NCBI GenBank assembly: GCA_963592135.1
Contig: CAVAVP010000006.1
Location: 26,651-90,650, forward strand
Source: UBA3700 sp963592135
GTDB taxonomy: Bacteria; Bacillota; Clostridia; Christensenellales; UBA3700
Length of the DNA stretch: 64,000 nucleotides
Reading direction: 5' to 3'
The stretch's first letter is position 1, and each line of letters starts with the position of its first letter. Shown in pieces: positions 50,894-60,211 of the stretch. A program made the position numbers and the translations under genes. The notes beneath the pieces are model-generated. The model worked only from the letters and a program-made list of their open reading frames with translations, ran no database searches and had not been told where the DNA came from.

Positions 50894-51652
50894 ATGAAAG
50901 ACACAAAATGGATGTACGAAAAACCCGCTGCCCATAGAGGGTTTCATGATAATAAAGTTGCACCAGAAAATTCTTTACTTGCTATAAAAAAGGCAGTAGA
51001 TACTGGATATAATATTGAATTTGATGTTCATATGACAAAATCAAAAGTTCTTGTTGTTCATCATGACTTCTCCATAAAAAGAACAACCAGTTTAGATATA
51101 GACATATCCGACATTGATACAAACAATCTAGAACAATATAAATTATTTGAAACAAATGAACATATTCCTACCTTTGACGATGTATTAAAAACAGTTGATG
51201 GAAAAGTAAACCTTATTATAGAAATTAAACCTATAAGACGTGGACAAAACCTAAAGGAAGTTGTCGATGCAGTACTTAATAGACTTTCTAAATACAATGG
51301 CGTTTATTGTCTAGAAAGTTTTGATTTAAGAGTTGTTGACTACCTACATAAAAACTATCCAGATAAAGTAATAGGTCAATTATATGAAGGCGATTTTGCG
51401 CCTCAAAGATGGTTATGTTTTGCTTGTAATCAACATAAAAAAGTTGATTTCCTTGCAATTTGTATTAAAAATGCTAATTTGAAAAAATATGCAAAAATTA
51501 GAAAGAAATACCCTGAAAAAGTTTTTGTAACATGGACGGTAAGAACTTTAGAGCAACAACAAACAGCTCTTAAACTTTGTGATAGTTATATATTTGAAAC
51601 AAACACTAAAAACGATTCATATATAGCACCACCACCTTTATCTATTAAATAA
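50894..51652 (+). CDS. Glycerophosphodiester phosphodiesterase
   Basis: 252-residue GDPD TIM barrel. AHRGFHDNKVAPENSLLAI carries the HRG and PENS motifs, NIEFDVHMTKSKVLVVHHD the Glu/Asp and HHD motifs, LIIEIKP a further Glu, and the C-terminal VFVTWTVRT. No signal peptide, so cytoplasmic; releases glycerol-3-phosphate from deacylated lipids. Cotranscribed with the LUD gene. Confidence 0.93.
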   Translation: MKDTKWMYEKPAAHRGFHDNKVAPENSLLAIKKAVDTGYNIEFDVHMTKSKVLVVHHDFSIKRTTSLDIDISDIDTNNLEQYKLFETNEHIPTFDDVLKTVDGKVNLIIEIKPIRRGQNLKEVVDAVLNRLSKYNGVYCLESFDLRVVDYLHKNYPDKVIGQLYEGDFAPQRWLCFACNQHKKVDFLAICIKNANLKKYAKIRKKYPEKVFVTWTVRTLEQQQTALKLCDSYIFETNTKNDSYIAPPPLSIK

Positions 51653-51670
51653 TTATAAAAACCATAAAAA

Positions 51671-51699
51671 AATCCCAAAAGCACACAACTTTTGGGATT
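51671..51699. terminator. Bidirectional terminator between GDPD and iscU
   Basis: AATCCCAAAAG / CTTTTGGGATT with a 7-base loop between convergent genes; T/A tracts on both sides. Confidence 0.9.
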
Positions 51700-51720
51700 T
51701 CTTATAAACCTTTTTTAATA

Positions 51721-52131
51721 TTAGACTTGTTTAATTGTGTCCGTATTAGTTACTTTTCCGTTTTTTCTGTCATAGTAATTTTCAATACAAGCCTTTATTG
51801 CTTCTTCTGCTAGAACTGAACAATGCAATTTTTGTGGAGGAAGACCACCTAAAGAATCTACTACCGCCTTATTAGATAACTCTAAAGCCTCTTTTGCAGT
51901 TTTTCCTTTAACCAGTGTTGTTGCTCTTGATGATGTTGCCTGAGCAGCTGCACAACCAAAAGTTCTAAAAGCAACTTGTTCTATAATTTCTGTTTCTGGA
52001 TTAATATACATTGTCATTTCCATTATATCTCCACAAGCAGCATTACCAATTTTAGAATAAGCATTATTATTCTCTAAATACCCTACATTTTGTAAATTTT
52101 GAAACTCTTTTATTACTTCTTCATTATACAT
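51721..52131 (-). CDS. iscU: Fe-S cluster scaffold IscU/NifU N-terminal type
   Basis: 136 residues with the three scaffold cysteines: NAACGDIM (first Cys with Asp), AFRTFGCAAAQATSS (second) and KLHCSVLAEEAI (third). Receives sulfur from the cysteine desulfurase encoded just upstream, with which it overlaps by 19 bases. Short form ending soon after the third Cys region, as in Clostridia. Confidence 0.95.
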   Translation of the reverse strand: MYNEEVIKEFQNLQNVGYLENNNAYSKIGNAACGDIMEMTMYINPETEIIEQVAFRTFGCAAAQATSSRATTLVKGKTAKEALELSNKAVVDSLGGLPPQKLHCSVLAEEAIKACIENYYDRKNGKVTNTDTIKQV

Positions 52132-53312
52132 TTTTCATATTCTCCTTTTAATTCTTCATATATAGGCGACATTGCTCTTAATTGTTTTACCGTTTTTGTT
52201 AAAACTTCTACTGTATAATCAGCATCTTCAAATGTGTTAGCTTTTCCAAATGAAAAACGAATTGAACCATGGGCTATTGCCATAGGAACACCTATTGCTA
52301 ATAATACGTGGCTTGGATCTAAGGAACCTGATGAACAAGCAGAACCTGATGAAACTGCAATTCCCGCTATATCTAGGTGGAACAAAATTCCTTCTCCTTC
52401 AATTCCAACAAATGAAAAATCCGAATTTCCTGCCAATCTTTTTGATGGATCTTTAGGGCCATTATATAGAATGTAATCTATATTTTCTTGAACTTTTTTA
52501 ACAAAATAATCCCTAATGGCTTGAATATGCTTATTATTCTTTTCCATATCTCTCACAGCTTTTTCAATAGCAAATCCAAGACCTACAATTCCAGGTGTAT
52601 TTAAAGTTGAAGCTCTAAGATTCCTTTCTTGTTCACCACCATCTAAGAATCTTTGAATTTTAACACCATTTTTCTTATAAAAAACACCAATACCCTTTGG
52701 ACCATAGAATTTATGGCCTGATAAAGATAACATATCTACGTTCATTGCTTGTACATCAACAGGAATATTACCAACAGCTTGTACCGCATCTGTATGCATA
52801 GCTATTTTATGAGCTTTTGCAATTGCTCCAATTTCTGCAATAGGCTCAATTGTACCTATTTCGTTATTAGCAGTCATAACTGATATTAAAATTGTCTTAT
52901 CTGTTATAGCCTTCTCTACTTGCTCTGGAGTTACAAACCCTTCTTCATCTACATCTAAGTATGTTACTTCGAAACCATATTTTTCAAGCTTATGACAAGT
53001 CTCCAATATAGCTGGGTGCTCAATTTTTGTAGTAATAATATGATTACCCTTATCTTGATGAGCTAAACAATAACCTTTGATAGCCATGTTATCCGACTCT
53101 GAACCACCTGATGTAAAATAAATTTCGCTGCTTTTGCAATTCAATGCTCTAGCAACTTTCTCTCTTGCTTCGTCTATGGCTTTTAATGCCTCTCTACCAT
53201 AAAAATGTTGAGATGAACCATTGCCAAAAACTTCAGTAAAATAAGGTATCATACCTTCTAGTACTTCTTTGTCTACATATGTTGTTGCTGCATGATCTAA
53301 ATAAACCTTCAT
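52113..53312 (-). CDS. iscS: Cysteine desulfurase, NifS/IscS type
   Basis: 399 residues. VYLDHAATTYVDKEVLEGM start, SGGSESDNMAIKG, the PLP lysine in LSLSGHKFYGPKGIG, and the short active Cys loop VSSGSACSSGSLDPSHVLLA. Mobilises sulfur for Fe-S clusters. Order regulator-iscS-iscU, 9-base gap to the regulator. Confidence 0.96.
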   Translation of the reverse strand: MKVYLDHAATTYVDKEVLEGMIPYFTEVFGNGSSQHFYGREALKAIDEAREKVARALNCKSSEIYFTSGGSESDNMAIKGYCLAHQDKGNHIITTKIEHPAILETCHKLEKYGFEVTYLDVDEEGFVTPEQVEKAITDKTILISVMTANNEIGTIEPIAEIGAIAKAHKIAMHTDAVQAVGNIPVDVQAMNVDMLSLSGHKFYGPKGIGVFYKKNGVKIQRFLDGGEQERNLRASTLNTPGIVGLGFAIEKAVRDMEKNNKHIQAIRDYFVKKVQENIDYILYNGPKDPSKRLAGNSDFSFVGIEGEGILFHLDIAGIAVSSGSACSSGSLDPSHVLLAIGVPMAIAHGSIRFSFGKANTFEDADYTVEVLTKTVKQLRAMSPIYEELKGEYEKCIMKK

Positions 53313-53321
53313 ATTCGACCT

Positions 53322-53720
53322 CTATTTGTTTATTATACTTGTTAATGACATATTATCTAAAAACCCATTTATTTGTTGATATAACCTATCCCAAACAACA
53401 TGAGTTTGACATTTGGCTTTATTTGGACATGTATTTTCATCAGACAAGCAATCCACTATAACTAAATCTTCTTCAAGTGTTCTTAAAATTGAACCTACAG
53501 ATATTTTACTCGCATTCTCAATAAAATAACCACCTTGTGCTCCACGAGTTGCTTGAACAAGATTTGCCTTTCTTAAAGCCAAAATAATTTGTTCAGTATA
53601 TTTTTCAGAAGCATCAATTTCTCTTGCAATACAAGTCAAAGGCATTGCCCCCTCTCCTTCATGAGTGGCAAGGAAACACATAACCTTTAGTCCATATCTT
53701 GCTTTACTTGATAACTTCAT
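53322..53720 (-). CDS. Rrf2-family regulator, IscR-like
   Basis: 132 residues. Winged helix: SSKARYGLKVMCFLATHEGE, CIAREIDASEKYTEQIILAL and RGAQGGYFIENASKISVG. Three Cys in CLSDENTCPNKAKC (C-x7-C-x5-C) offer Fe-S ligands as in IscR; the place at the head of iscS-iscU supports an IscR-type role. A repeat in its own promoter suggests autorepression. Confidence 0.92.
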   Translation of the reverse strand: MKLSSKARYGLKVMCFLATHEGEGAMPLTCIAREIDASEKYTEQIILALRKANLVQATRGAQGGYFIENASKISVGSILRTLEEDLVIVDCLSDENTCPNKAKCQTHVVWDRLYQQINGFLDNMSLTSIINK

Positions 53721-53739
53721 TTTTAATTCCTATCTATTT

Positions 53740-53778
53740 ACTAGGAATTATTTTACTAGGGTATTAATTTATTGTCAA
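53740..53778 (-). promoter_or_regulatory. Promoter and repeated operator of the isc operon
   Basis: TTGACA (53778-53773), 17 bases, TAAAAT (53755-53750). ACTAGG occurs at 53740-53745 and 53755-53760 on the plus strand, 15 bases apart, with ATTATTTT between, overlapping the -10. Likely the Rrf2 regulator's site. Confidence 0.65.
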
Positions 53779-53840
53779 ATTAAATATATAAAATTCATAT
53801 GATCTTAAATATTTTTTAATCAACGCTATTAACTAGATAA

Positions 53841-53873
53841 AAACCGGTCAATTTAGATAAAATCAACCGGTTA
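53841..53873 (-). terminator. his operon terminator
   Basis: AACCGGT and ACCGGTT flank an extended stem with G-T pairs; TTTTTAT follows on the minus strand, 30 bases after the hisIE stop. Confidence 0.85.
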
Positions 53874-53900
53874 AATTTTAGATTATACTTAATTATTTTT

Positions 53901-54563
53901 TTATTTTTTGCCACCCATTTTTTCTTGCTTTACTTTCCTGTCTATAACATGTCTTGAAGCAAGTTCTTTATGAATTTCTTCTAGTGATATTCCCATTTCG
54001 ACCATTAAAACCATTGTATGGTAGGCTAAATCACATATTTCATATACAGTTTCTTCTTTATCATTATTTTTTGCAGCCACTATAACTTCTGTGGATTCTT
54101 CTCCAACTTTCTTTAAAATTTTATCCATTCCTTTTTCAAAGAGATATGTTGTATATGAACCTTCCTTTTTATTTATTTTTCTACCTCTAATTAATTCCAA
54201 AAGTCCCTCATAAGAAAACTCATGTAAATCTTCTGATTGATATAACTCATTACCATTATCAAAGCATGAATCCTTTCCTGTATGACAAGCTGGGCCATCC
54301 TTTTCTACAACAACTAATAACGCATCTTTATCGCAATCTGCGGTCATAGAAACAATATGTTGATAATTTCCAGAAGTTTCACCTTTTACCCAAAATTCTT
54401 GTCTTGATCTTGACCAAAAACAAGTAACTTTTTTATCTATTGACATTTGTATGCTTTCTTTATTCATATAAGCAAGCATTACAACTTTCTTTGTAATAGA
54501 ATCTACAACTATCGCAGGTATTAAACCTTTCTCGTCAAATTTTAATTCATCAATATTAATCAT
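53901..54563 (-). CDS. hisIE: Phosphoribosyl-AMP cyclohydrolase / phosphoribosyl-ATP pyrophosphatase
   Basis: 220-residue fusion for steps 2 and 3. Residues 1-110 HisI: SRSRQEFWVKGETSGNYQHI, the zinc-binding TADCDKDALLVVVE and GPACHTGKDSCF. Residues about 115-215 HisE: LLELIRGRKINKKEGSYTTY, LFEKGMDKILKKVGEESTEV, VYEICDLAYHTMVL. Last gene of the operon. Confidence 0.96.
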   Translation of the reverse strand: MINIDELKFDEKGLIPAIVVDSITKKVVMLAYMNKESIQMSIDKKVTCFWSRSRQEFWVKGETSGNYQHIVSMTADCDKDALLVVVEKDGPACHTGKDSCFDNGNELYQSEDLHEFSYEGLLELIRGRKINKKEGSYTTYLFEKGMDKILKKVGEESTEVIVAAKNNDKEETVYEICDLAYHTMVLMVEMGISLEEIHKELASRHVIDRKVKQEKMGGKK

Positions 54564-54575
54564 ACTTTCTCCTTA

Positions 54576-55334
54576 CTATAGACGTACAGATACACCTATA
54601 TCTTTTAACTCTTTTTTTAATTTATTAATTTCTACTTCTTTAAAATGGAAAATTGAGGCGGCAAGTCCAGCATCGACCTTTGGAAGTTTTGTAAATAATT
54701 CTTTAAAATCCTCAATTGAACCTGCTCCACCTGAAGCAATAATAGGAACTGATACAGCATTACATACGGCGTCCAACATCTCTAAATCAAAGCCTTTCTT
54801 TACTCCATCTGTATCAATAGAATTTAAACAAACTTCACCTGCACCATTATCTACACATCTTTTTATCCACTCCACAACTTCCATGCCAGTATTTTCTCTT
54901 CCACCTTTTGAAAATACTCTAAATACGCCATCAACTCTCTTTACATCAGCAGATAAAACTACACATTGATTTCCATACAATTTTGCTGCTTCATAAACAA
55001 GTGATGGATTTTTAATAGCACCTGAATTTACTGACACTTTATCCGCTCCACATTTTAGTACTCTATCAAAATCTTCAATTGTATTAATACCGCCACCTAC
55101 TGTTAATGGAATAAATACACTTTTGGCAGTTTCACATAAGATATCGGTAAATATTTTTCTTTCTTCAAACGAGGCTGTTATGTCATAAAACACCAACTCA
55201 TCAGCTCCATTTGCAGAATAATATTTTGCAAGTTCTACTGGAGAATCTACATCTTTTATGCCCTCAAAGTTAACTCCTTTAACAACTCTTCCGTGTCTAA
55301 CATCTAAACAAGGTATAATTCTTTTTGTTATCAT
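54576..55334 (-). CDS. hisF: Imidazole glycerol phosphate synthase cyclase subunit
   Basis: 252-residue TIM barrel: RIIPCLDVRHGRVVKGVNFE with catalytic Asp 11, PLTVGGGINTIEDF, VSVNSGAIKNP, VVLSADVKR with the second Asp, EVCLNSIDTDGVKKGFD and IASGGAGSIEDF. Works with HisH. Four-base overlap with hisA. Confidence 0.97.
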   Translation of the reverse strand: MITKRIIPCLDVRHGRVVKGVNFEGIKDVDSPVELAKYYSANGADELVFYDITASFEERKIFTDILCETAKSVFIPLTVGGGINTIEDFDRVLKCGADKVSVNSGAIKNPSLVYEAAKLYGNQCVVLSADVKRVDGVFRVFSKGGRENTGMEVVEWIKRCVDNGAGEVCLNSIDTDGVKKGFDLEMLDAVCNAVSVPIIASGGAGSIEDFKELFTKLPKVDAGLAASIFHFKEVEINKLKKELKDIGVSVRL

Positions 55335-56044
55335 TTCGCTACCTCTATAACATCAGCAAGATTAATTGCTTTGGTGTAATATGCTTTTCCTATAATAGCT
55401 CCATATATACCAAGTTTCTTTAATTTTAAGATATCTTCAATACTAGAAACTCCACCTGATGCGATTATTTTCATAGAATACTCATCTTTAAGTTTTTTAT
55501 ACATGTCAACATTAGTTCCTTGCATTGCACCATCTTTTGATATATCTGTGCAAATAACTGTATCAACGCCTAATTCTTGCATTTGTTTACAAAAATCAAA
55601 CAATGTATATTCGGATTTTTCAAGCCATCCCTTTACGGCAACATATCCGTCTTTTACATCAATACCAACTACAATTCTATTTTTATATTTTTTTATTGCC
55701 TCGACTAAAAAGTCTCTATTCTCGACAGCAGCTGTTCCTAGAATAACCCTATCTATTCCTGCATCTAAGTATTTTGATACAGTTTCCATATTTCTTATTC
55801 CACCACCAATTTCACAAGAAAGTTTTGTTGAATTTTTAATTTTCAAAACCACATCTAAATTTGGCGTATTTCCATCCTTTGCCCCTTGAAGATCAACTAT
55901 GTGAATAAACTTAGCTCCACAATTTTCAAAATCTTTAGCAATATACGCAGGATTATCGCTATAAATAGTCATCTTCTTATAGTCACCCTTTAACAATCTA
56001 ACAGCCTTTTTATCGTATAAATCTATTGCAGGAAAAATCTCCAT
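55331..56044 (-). CDS. hisA: ProFAR isomerase
   Basis: 237 residues from ATG 56044 (MEIFPAIDLYDKKAVRLLKG), which has GAGGTG four bases ahead; the frame also extends to an ATG at 56062 inside hisH that I reject. TIM barrel with ELGGGIRN-like SCEIGGGIRNMETV, RVILGTAAVENRDF, VVGIDVKDGYVAVKGW, ISKDGAMQGTNVDM. Fourth step of the pathway. Confidence 0.95.
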   Translation of the reverse strand: MEIFPAIDLYDKKAVRLLKGDYKKMTIYSDNPAYIAKDFENCGAKFIHIVDLQGAKDGNTPNLDVVLKIKNSTKLSCEIGGGIRNMETVSKYLDAGIDRVILGTAAVENRDFLVEAIKKYKNRIVVGIDVKDGYVAVKGWLEKSEYTLFDFCKQMQELGVDTVICTDISKDGAMQGTNVDMYKKLKDEYSMKIIASGGVSSIEDILKLKKLGIYGAIIGKAYYTKAINLADVIEVAK

Positions 56045-56045
56045 T

Positions 56046-56663
56046 TTACACCTCAAATTCACAAAATGCTTTTAAAATTTTAAGGCCTACCTCTCCACTT
56101 TTTTCGGGGTGAAATTGAGTACCTAAAACATTTTTATTTGCAACTGCTGCCGTAAGAATTGCTCCATATTCATCACTTGCTATAGTGTATTTTTCACAAT
56201 CTACACCATAATAAGAATGTACAAAATAAACATAGTCGCCTTCATTTATATACTTAAACAAAGGATGTTTTCCATTATTAAAAATCAAAGAATTCCAACC
56301 GATTTGTGGTATTTTAAAATCTTTTGGAATTACGTCCGCTATTGGCTTTATAGAGCCTTTAATTAAGCCTAATCCGCTATGTTCTCCATATTCATAACTT
56401 TTTTCAAATAAAAGTTGCATTCCAAGGCATATACCTAAAAGAGGCTTGCCATTATTTACTTCTTGCAATATAACATCTTGCAAATTACTTTCTTTTAATT
56501 TTTGTGCTGCATCACCAAAAGCACCAACTCCAGGCAAAACAATTCTATCTGTCTTTTTTATAACATCAATAGATGAAGTTACAACTGCATCTTCATTTAT
56601 TGCCTTAAACGAACTTTTTAAAGAAAATAAATTGCCTACGCCATAGTCAATTATAGCAATCAT
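56046..56663 (-). CDS. hisH: Imidazole glycerol phosphate synthase glutaminase subunit
   Basis: 205-residue class I glutamine amidotransferase: IDYGVGNLFSLKSSFKAI, RIVLPGVGAFGDAAQKL, PLLGICLGMQLLF with the nucleophile Cys, YFVHSYY and GTQFHPEKSG with His/Glu. Supplies ammonia to HisF. Shares a base with hisB stop. Confidence 0.97.
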   Translation of the reverse strand: MIAIIDYGVGNLFSLKSSFKAINEDAVVTSSIDVIKKTDRIVLPGVGAFGDAAQKLKESNLQDVILQEVNNGKPLLGICLGMQLLFEKSYEYGEHSGLGLIKGSIKPIADVIPKDFKIPQIGWNSLIFNNGKHPLFKYINEGDYVYFVHSYYGVDCEKYTIASDEYGAILTAAVANKNVLGTQFHPEKSGEVGLKILKAFCEFEV

Positions 56664-57250
56664 TACAATACTCCTTTTGTTGATGGAATTTCATTTTCAA
56701 ATTCTTTATCAATAGCTACTGCTTTTCTTAAAGTATGACCAATAGATTTAAATGCACCCTCAATTATGTGGTGTGTATTAGTTCCTGTAAGTTTTCTAAT
56801 ATGCAAAGTCACTTGTGCTTTTCTTACAAAACCTAACCAAAACTCTTCAACAAGTTCTGTATCAAAGTCTCCAACTTTTTTAGCTCTTAGTGGCAAATCA
56901 AAACCAAGATAACTTCTGCCTGAGATGTCTATAGAAGATAAAATTAAAGATTCATCCATAGCAAGTGTTGTATCACCATATCTAACTATACCTTTTTTAT
57001 CACCTATAGCCTTATTGAAAGCCTCGCCTAAAGCAATGCCTATATCTTCAACAGTGTGATGATAATCAACGTACGTATCACCAATGCATTTTACAGTTAA
57101 ATCAAAACGGGCGTGTTTTCCTAGAAGCGTCAACATATGATCTAAAAAGCCACATCCTGAATCTATTTCAGTTTTACCCTTACCATCTAAATTTAGCGAA
57201 AGTTTTATATCTGTTTCGGCTGTTTTTCTATTTATTTCTGCACATCTCAT
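56663..57250 (-). CDS. hisB: Imidazoleglycerol-phosphate dehydratase
   Basis: 195-residue monofunctional enzyme: GKGKTEIDSGCGFLDHMLTL, YVDYHHTVEDIGIALGEAF, DMDESLILSS-like MDESLILSSIDISGRSY, GTNTHHIIEGAFKSIGHTLR. Two metal-binding histidine clusters (DYHHTVED, NTHHIIE). No phosphatase domain. Confidence 0.97.
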   Translation of the reverse strand: MRCAEINRKTAETDIKLSLNLDGKGKTEIDSGCGFLDHMLTLLGKHARFDLTVKCIGDTYVDYHHTVEDIGIALGEAFNKAIGDKKGIVRYGDTTLAMDESLILSSIDISGRSYLGFDLPLRAKKVGDFDTELVEEFWLGFVRKAQVTLHIRKLTGTNTHHIIEGAFKSIGHTLRKAVAIDKEFENEIPSTKGVL

Positions 57251-58310
57251 ATTGGGCCTCCAATATTTCTTTTAATACTCTAACTAGTGTGGTCATTTGA
57301 TCAATTGAACCTACTGTTATTCTTACATAATCTTTAAGTAATTCCTTATCAAAATATCTAACAAGAACACCCTTAGATTTTAACTTAGTATAAATATCTT
57401 TACCACTTAATTTATTAGATTTTGCCCAAATAAAATTAGCTTTTGAATCAGTTAGAGAAAATCCTAATTTTATTAATTCTTGGCAAGTCCATCTTCTATT
57501 TTCTATTATTTTTCTACAATTTTCTTTTGTATATTCTTCATCCTCTAAACATCCGACGCCCGCATACATTGTCATTCTATTTATATTGTATGGATTTGTC
57601 GAATATTTTATAGTGTTTAAATCCTGAATTATTTTTGAATTTGCTATAGCAAAACCTAATCTACCACCCGCTAAACTTCTTGATTTTGAAAAAGTTTGTA
57701 CAACTAATAAATTATCATATTTATCTACGAGTTTAACTGCACTTTCTGCTCCAAAATCAACATAGGCTTCATCTATAACTACAATGTTATTTGGATTTGA
57801 TTTAACAATTTGCTCTATATCAAAAAGAGATAATGCAATTCCTGTTGGTGCATTTGGATTTGCAATAAATATGGTCTTATTAACAGCAATATAATCCTTA
57901 ACATTTATAGTAAAATCACTATTTAATGGAATTTCTTCATATGGAATATTATTAAGTTTTGCAAAAACAGGATAAAAACCATACGTAATATTAGGAAATA
58001 CGGCAGGAGTTTTACTATCACAAAAAGCCATAAATGCAAAGTTTAAAGTTTCATCAGAGCCATTATTAACTGCTACCATTGATTTATCTACAGAGTATAC
58101 TTGCGCTAATTTTTCAACTAACAATGTGCTATCCGGATCTGAATATAATTGTAAGCTCCCTACTGCTTCACTTGCCATCTTCACTGCCTTATTTGATGGT
58201 GGAAACGGAGATTCATTTGTATTTAATTTAATATATTTCATGTCCTTTGGTTGTTCACCTGGCACATATGGTATTAAATTTTTATATTTATCACTAAAAA
58301 ATTTGCTCAT
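57228..58310 (-). CDS. hisC: Histidinol-phosphate aminotransferase
   Basis: 360 residues from ATG 58310 (GAGGA five bases ahead; a TTG at 58322 precedes it without a site). Fold-type I PLP enzyme: IKLNTNESPFPPS, LQLYSDPDSTLLVEKLA, VNNGSDETLNFAFMAF, NPNAPTGIALS, VIDEAYVDFG and the PLP lysine in TFSKSRSLAGGRLGFAI. Overlaps hisB by 23 bases. Confidence 0.95.
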   Translation of the reverse strand: MSKFFSDKYKNLIPYVPGEQPKDMKYIKLNTNESPFPPSNKAVKMASEAVGSLQLYSDPDSTLLVEKLAQVYSVDKSMVAVNNGSDETLNFAFMAFCDSKTPAVFPNITYGFYPVFAKLNNIPYEEIPLNSDFTINVKDYIAVNKTIFIANPNAPTGIALSLFDIEQIVKSNPNNIVVIDEAYVDFGAESAVKLVDKYDNLLVVQTFSKSRSLAGGRLGFAIANSKIIQDLNTIKYSTNPYNINRMTMYAGVGCLEDEEYTKENCRKIIENRRWTCQELIKLGFSLTDSKANFIWAKSNKLSGKDIYTKLKSKGVLVRYFDKELLKDYVRITVGSIDQMTTLVRVLKEILEAQYEMCRNK

Positions 58311-58311
58311 A

Positions 58312-59586
58312 TTATTCCTCAAATCTTATTGTTGCACTCTTTGCATGTCCTGTTAAACCTTCTTTATTTGCAAAATATGCTATATCCTTGTAAACCTTTT
58401 GTAAGGCTTCTTTTGTGTAATACGTAAATTGTGTCTTTTTAATAAAATCATCAACAGAAAGTGGTGATGAGAACTTTGCAGCACCCGTTGTTGGAAGCGT
58501 GTGGTTTGGACCTGCAAAATAATCCCCTAGAGCCTCAGGACACATTTTACCTAAGAAAATGGAACCCGCATGTTTAATACTATCTAAATATTTAAATGGT
58601 TCATCTAAACATATTTCTAGATGCTCTGGTGCTATTTCATTTGCAATATCTATAACAACATCTAGATTTTGAGCAACTATTATCTTGCCGTTATTATCTA
58701 TTGAAAAAGATGCTATCTCGTATCTATCTAGTTTCTTTACTTGAGTTTCTATTTCTTGCTGAACTGCTCTTGCAAGATCCATTGAATCTGTAACCAAAAC
58801 AGCTGAAGCCATTTTGTCATGTTCAGCTTGAGATAGAAGGTCAGCTGCTACATATTTTGGATTTGCGGTTTTATCTGCAACAACCATTATTTCACTTGGG
58901 CCTGCTATCATGTCTATAGAAACTTTACCGTAAACTTGCTTTTTAGCCTCCGCAACATAAGCATTTCCAGGTCCTACAATTTTATCTACTTTATTTATAG
59001 ATTCTGTTCCATATGCAAGAGCTGCAATTGCTTGTGCCCCTCCTACTTTATAAATTTTATCAACACCTGCAATTTTAGCTGCTGCTACTATAACAGGATT
59101 TACCTTTCCATCTTTGCTTGGAGGCGTTGCAATAGCAAGTTCTTTTACACCTGCAATTTTAGCTGGGATTGAATCCATAAGTACAGTTGATGGATATGAA
59201 GCTGTACCTCCTGGAACATAAAGGCCTGCTCTATCTACAGAAGTTATCTTTTGACCTATTACAATTCCATTATTTTGCTCAATTTTAAACCCATTTCTAA
59301 CTTGTTTTTCATGGAAAGTTCTAATATTTTGTGCAGCCTTCTTTAAAATTTCTAAAAATTCAGGCTCAACTTTATCAAAAGCTTCATCTATTTCCTCTTG
59401 AGAAACAATAAGAGAATTCAATTCAACTTTATCAAACTTCTTAGAATATTCAAACAAAGCTCTATCACCATTTGTTTTTACATTGTTTATAATATCAGCA
59501 ACCGCACTTTCAAGCGAGTATAAAGCCTCACAACGAGAAAATATCTCTTTATTATCTACTTCTCCATATTTTAAAATTTTAATCAT
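58312..59586 (-). CDS. hisD: Histidinol dehydrogenase
   Basis: 424 residues from ATG 59586 with GAGG six bases ahead (a TTG 12 bases earlier is the longer reading). Landmarks: GLYVPGGTASYPSTVLM, KVGGAQAIAALAYGT, IVGPGNAYVAEAKKQVYG, IDMIAGPSEIMVVAD, LLSQAEHDKMASAVLV, and the closing NHTLPTTGAAKFSSPLSVDD. Two-step oxidation of histidinol to histidine, zinc-dependent. Confidence 0.96.
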   Translation of the reverse strand: MIKILKYGEVDNKEIFSRCEALYSLESAVADIINNVKTNGDRALFEYSKKFDKVELNSLIVSQEEIDEAFDKVEPEFLEILKKAAQNIRTFHEKQVRNGFKIEQNNGIVIGQKITSVDRAGLYVPGGTASYPSTVLMDSIPAKIAGVKELAIATPPSKDGKVNPVIVAAAKIAGVDKIYKVGGAQAIAALAYGTESINKVDKIVGPGNAYVAEAKKQVYGKVSIDMIAGPSEIMVVADKTANPKYVAADLLSQAEHDKMASAVLVTDSMDLARAVQQEIETQVKKLDRYEIASFSIDNNGKIIVAQNLDVVIDIANEIAPEHLEICLDEPFKYLDSIKHAGSIFLGKMCPEALGDYFAGPNHTLPTTGAAKFSSPLSVDDFIKKTQFTYYTKEALQKVYKDIAYFANKEGLTGHAKSATIRFEE

Positions 59587-60211
59587 TTTTGGCCTCAATT
59601 TGTTTTTCTATAGAATTAACTATTTTTTCTATTTGATCGCCTTTAAATTTAAAGGCGGTTTTATTTGCTATTAATCTTGCAGAGATTGGTAATATTTCAT
59701 TTTTTACTTCAAGTCCATTTTCCTTTAAAGTTGTTCCAGTTTCAACTATATCAACAATTACATCAGAAAGTCCAAGTATTGGCGCAATTTCAATTGAACC
59801 ATTTAAGTGAATTAAATCTACATCTCTACCAATTTTATTGTAGTAATTTTTTGCGATATTTGAAAATTTAGTAGCAACGCGAAGTGTTTCTTCTGGATTA
59901 TCTTTAAACTCTTTTGGTGCTGCAACGCACATTTTACACTTACCTAAATTTAAATCTAATAATTCATAAACTTGTGGTTCATATTCAAGCAATATATCTT
60001 TACCGGCAACGCCAATATCGGCAGCGCCTCTTTCGACATAAATTGCTACATCACTAGGTTTAACCCAAAAATACCTAACATCAGTCTCTTTGTTTTCAAA
60101 AATCAATTTTCTATTTTCTTCTTTTATTGAAGGACAAGAAAACCCAGCTTTATCAAACATATCATAAACTTTTTCTCCAAGTCTTCCTTTAGGTAAAGCA
60201 ACATTAAGCAT
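59579..60211 (-). CDS. hisG: ATP phosphoribosyltransferase, short form
   Basis: 210 residues from ATG 60211 (GGAGG eight bases ahead). Catalytic-only HisG: LNVALPKGRLGEKVYDMF, YFWVKPSDVAIYVERGAADI, GVAGKDILLEYEP, VATKFSNIAKNYY, and the PRPP loop DVIVDIVETGTTLKENG. Lacks the C-terminal regulatory domain, hence dependent on HisZ, whose gene overlaps upstream by eight bases. Confidence 0.96.
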   Translation of the reverse strand: MLNVALPKGRLGEKVYDMFDKAGFSCPSIKEENRKLIFENKETDVRYFWVKPSDVAIYVERGAADIGVAGKDILLEYEPQVYELLDLNLGKCKMCVAAPKEFKDNPEETLRVATKFSNIAKNYYNKIGRDVDLIHLNGSIEIAPILGLSDVIVDIVETGTTLKENGLEVKNEILPISARLIANKTAFKFKGDQIEKIVNSIEKQIEAKND

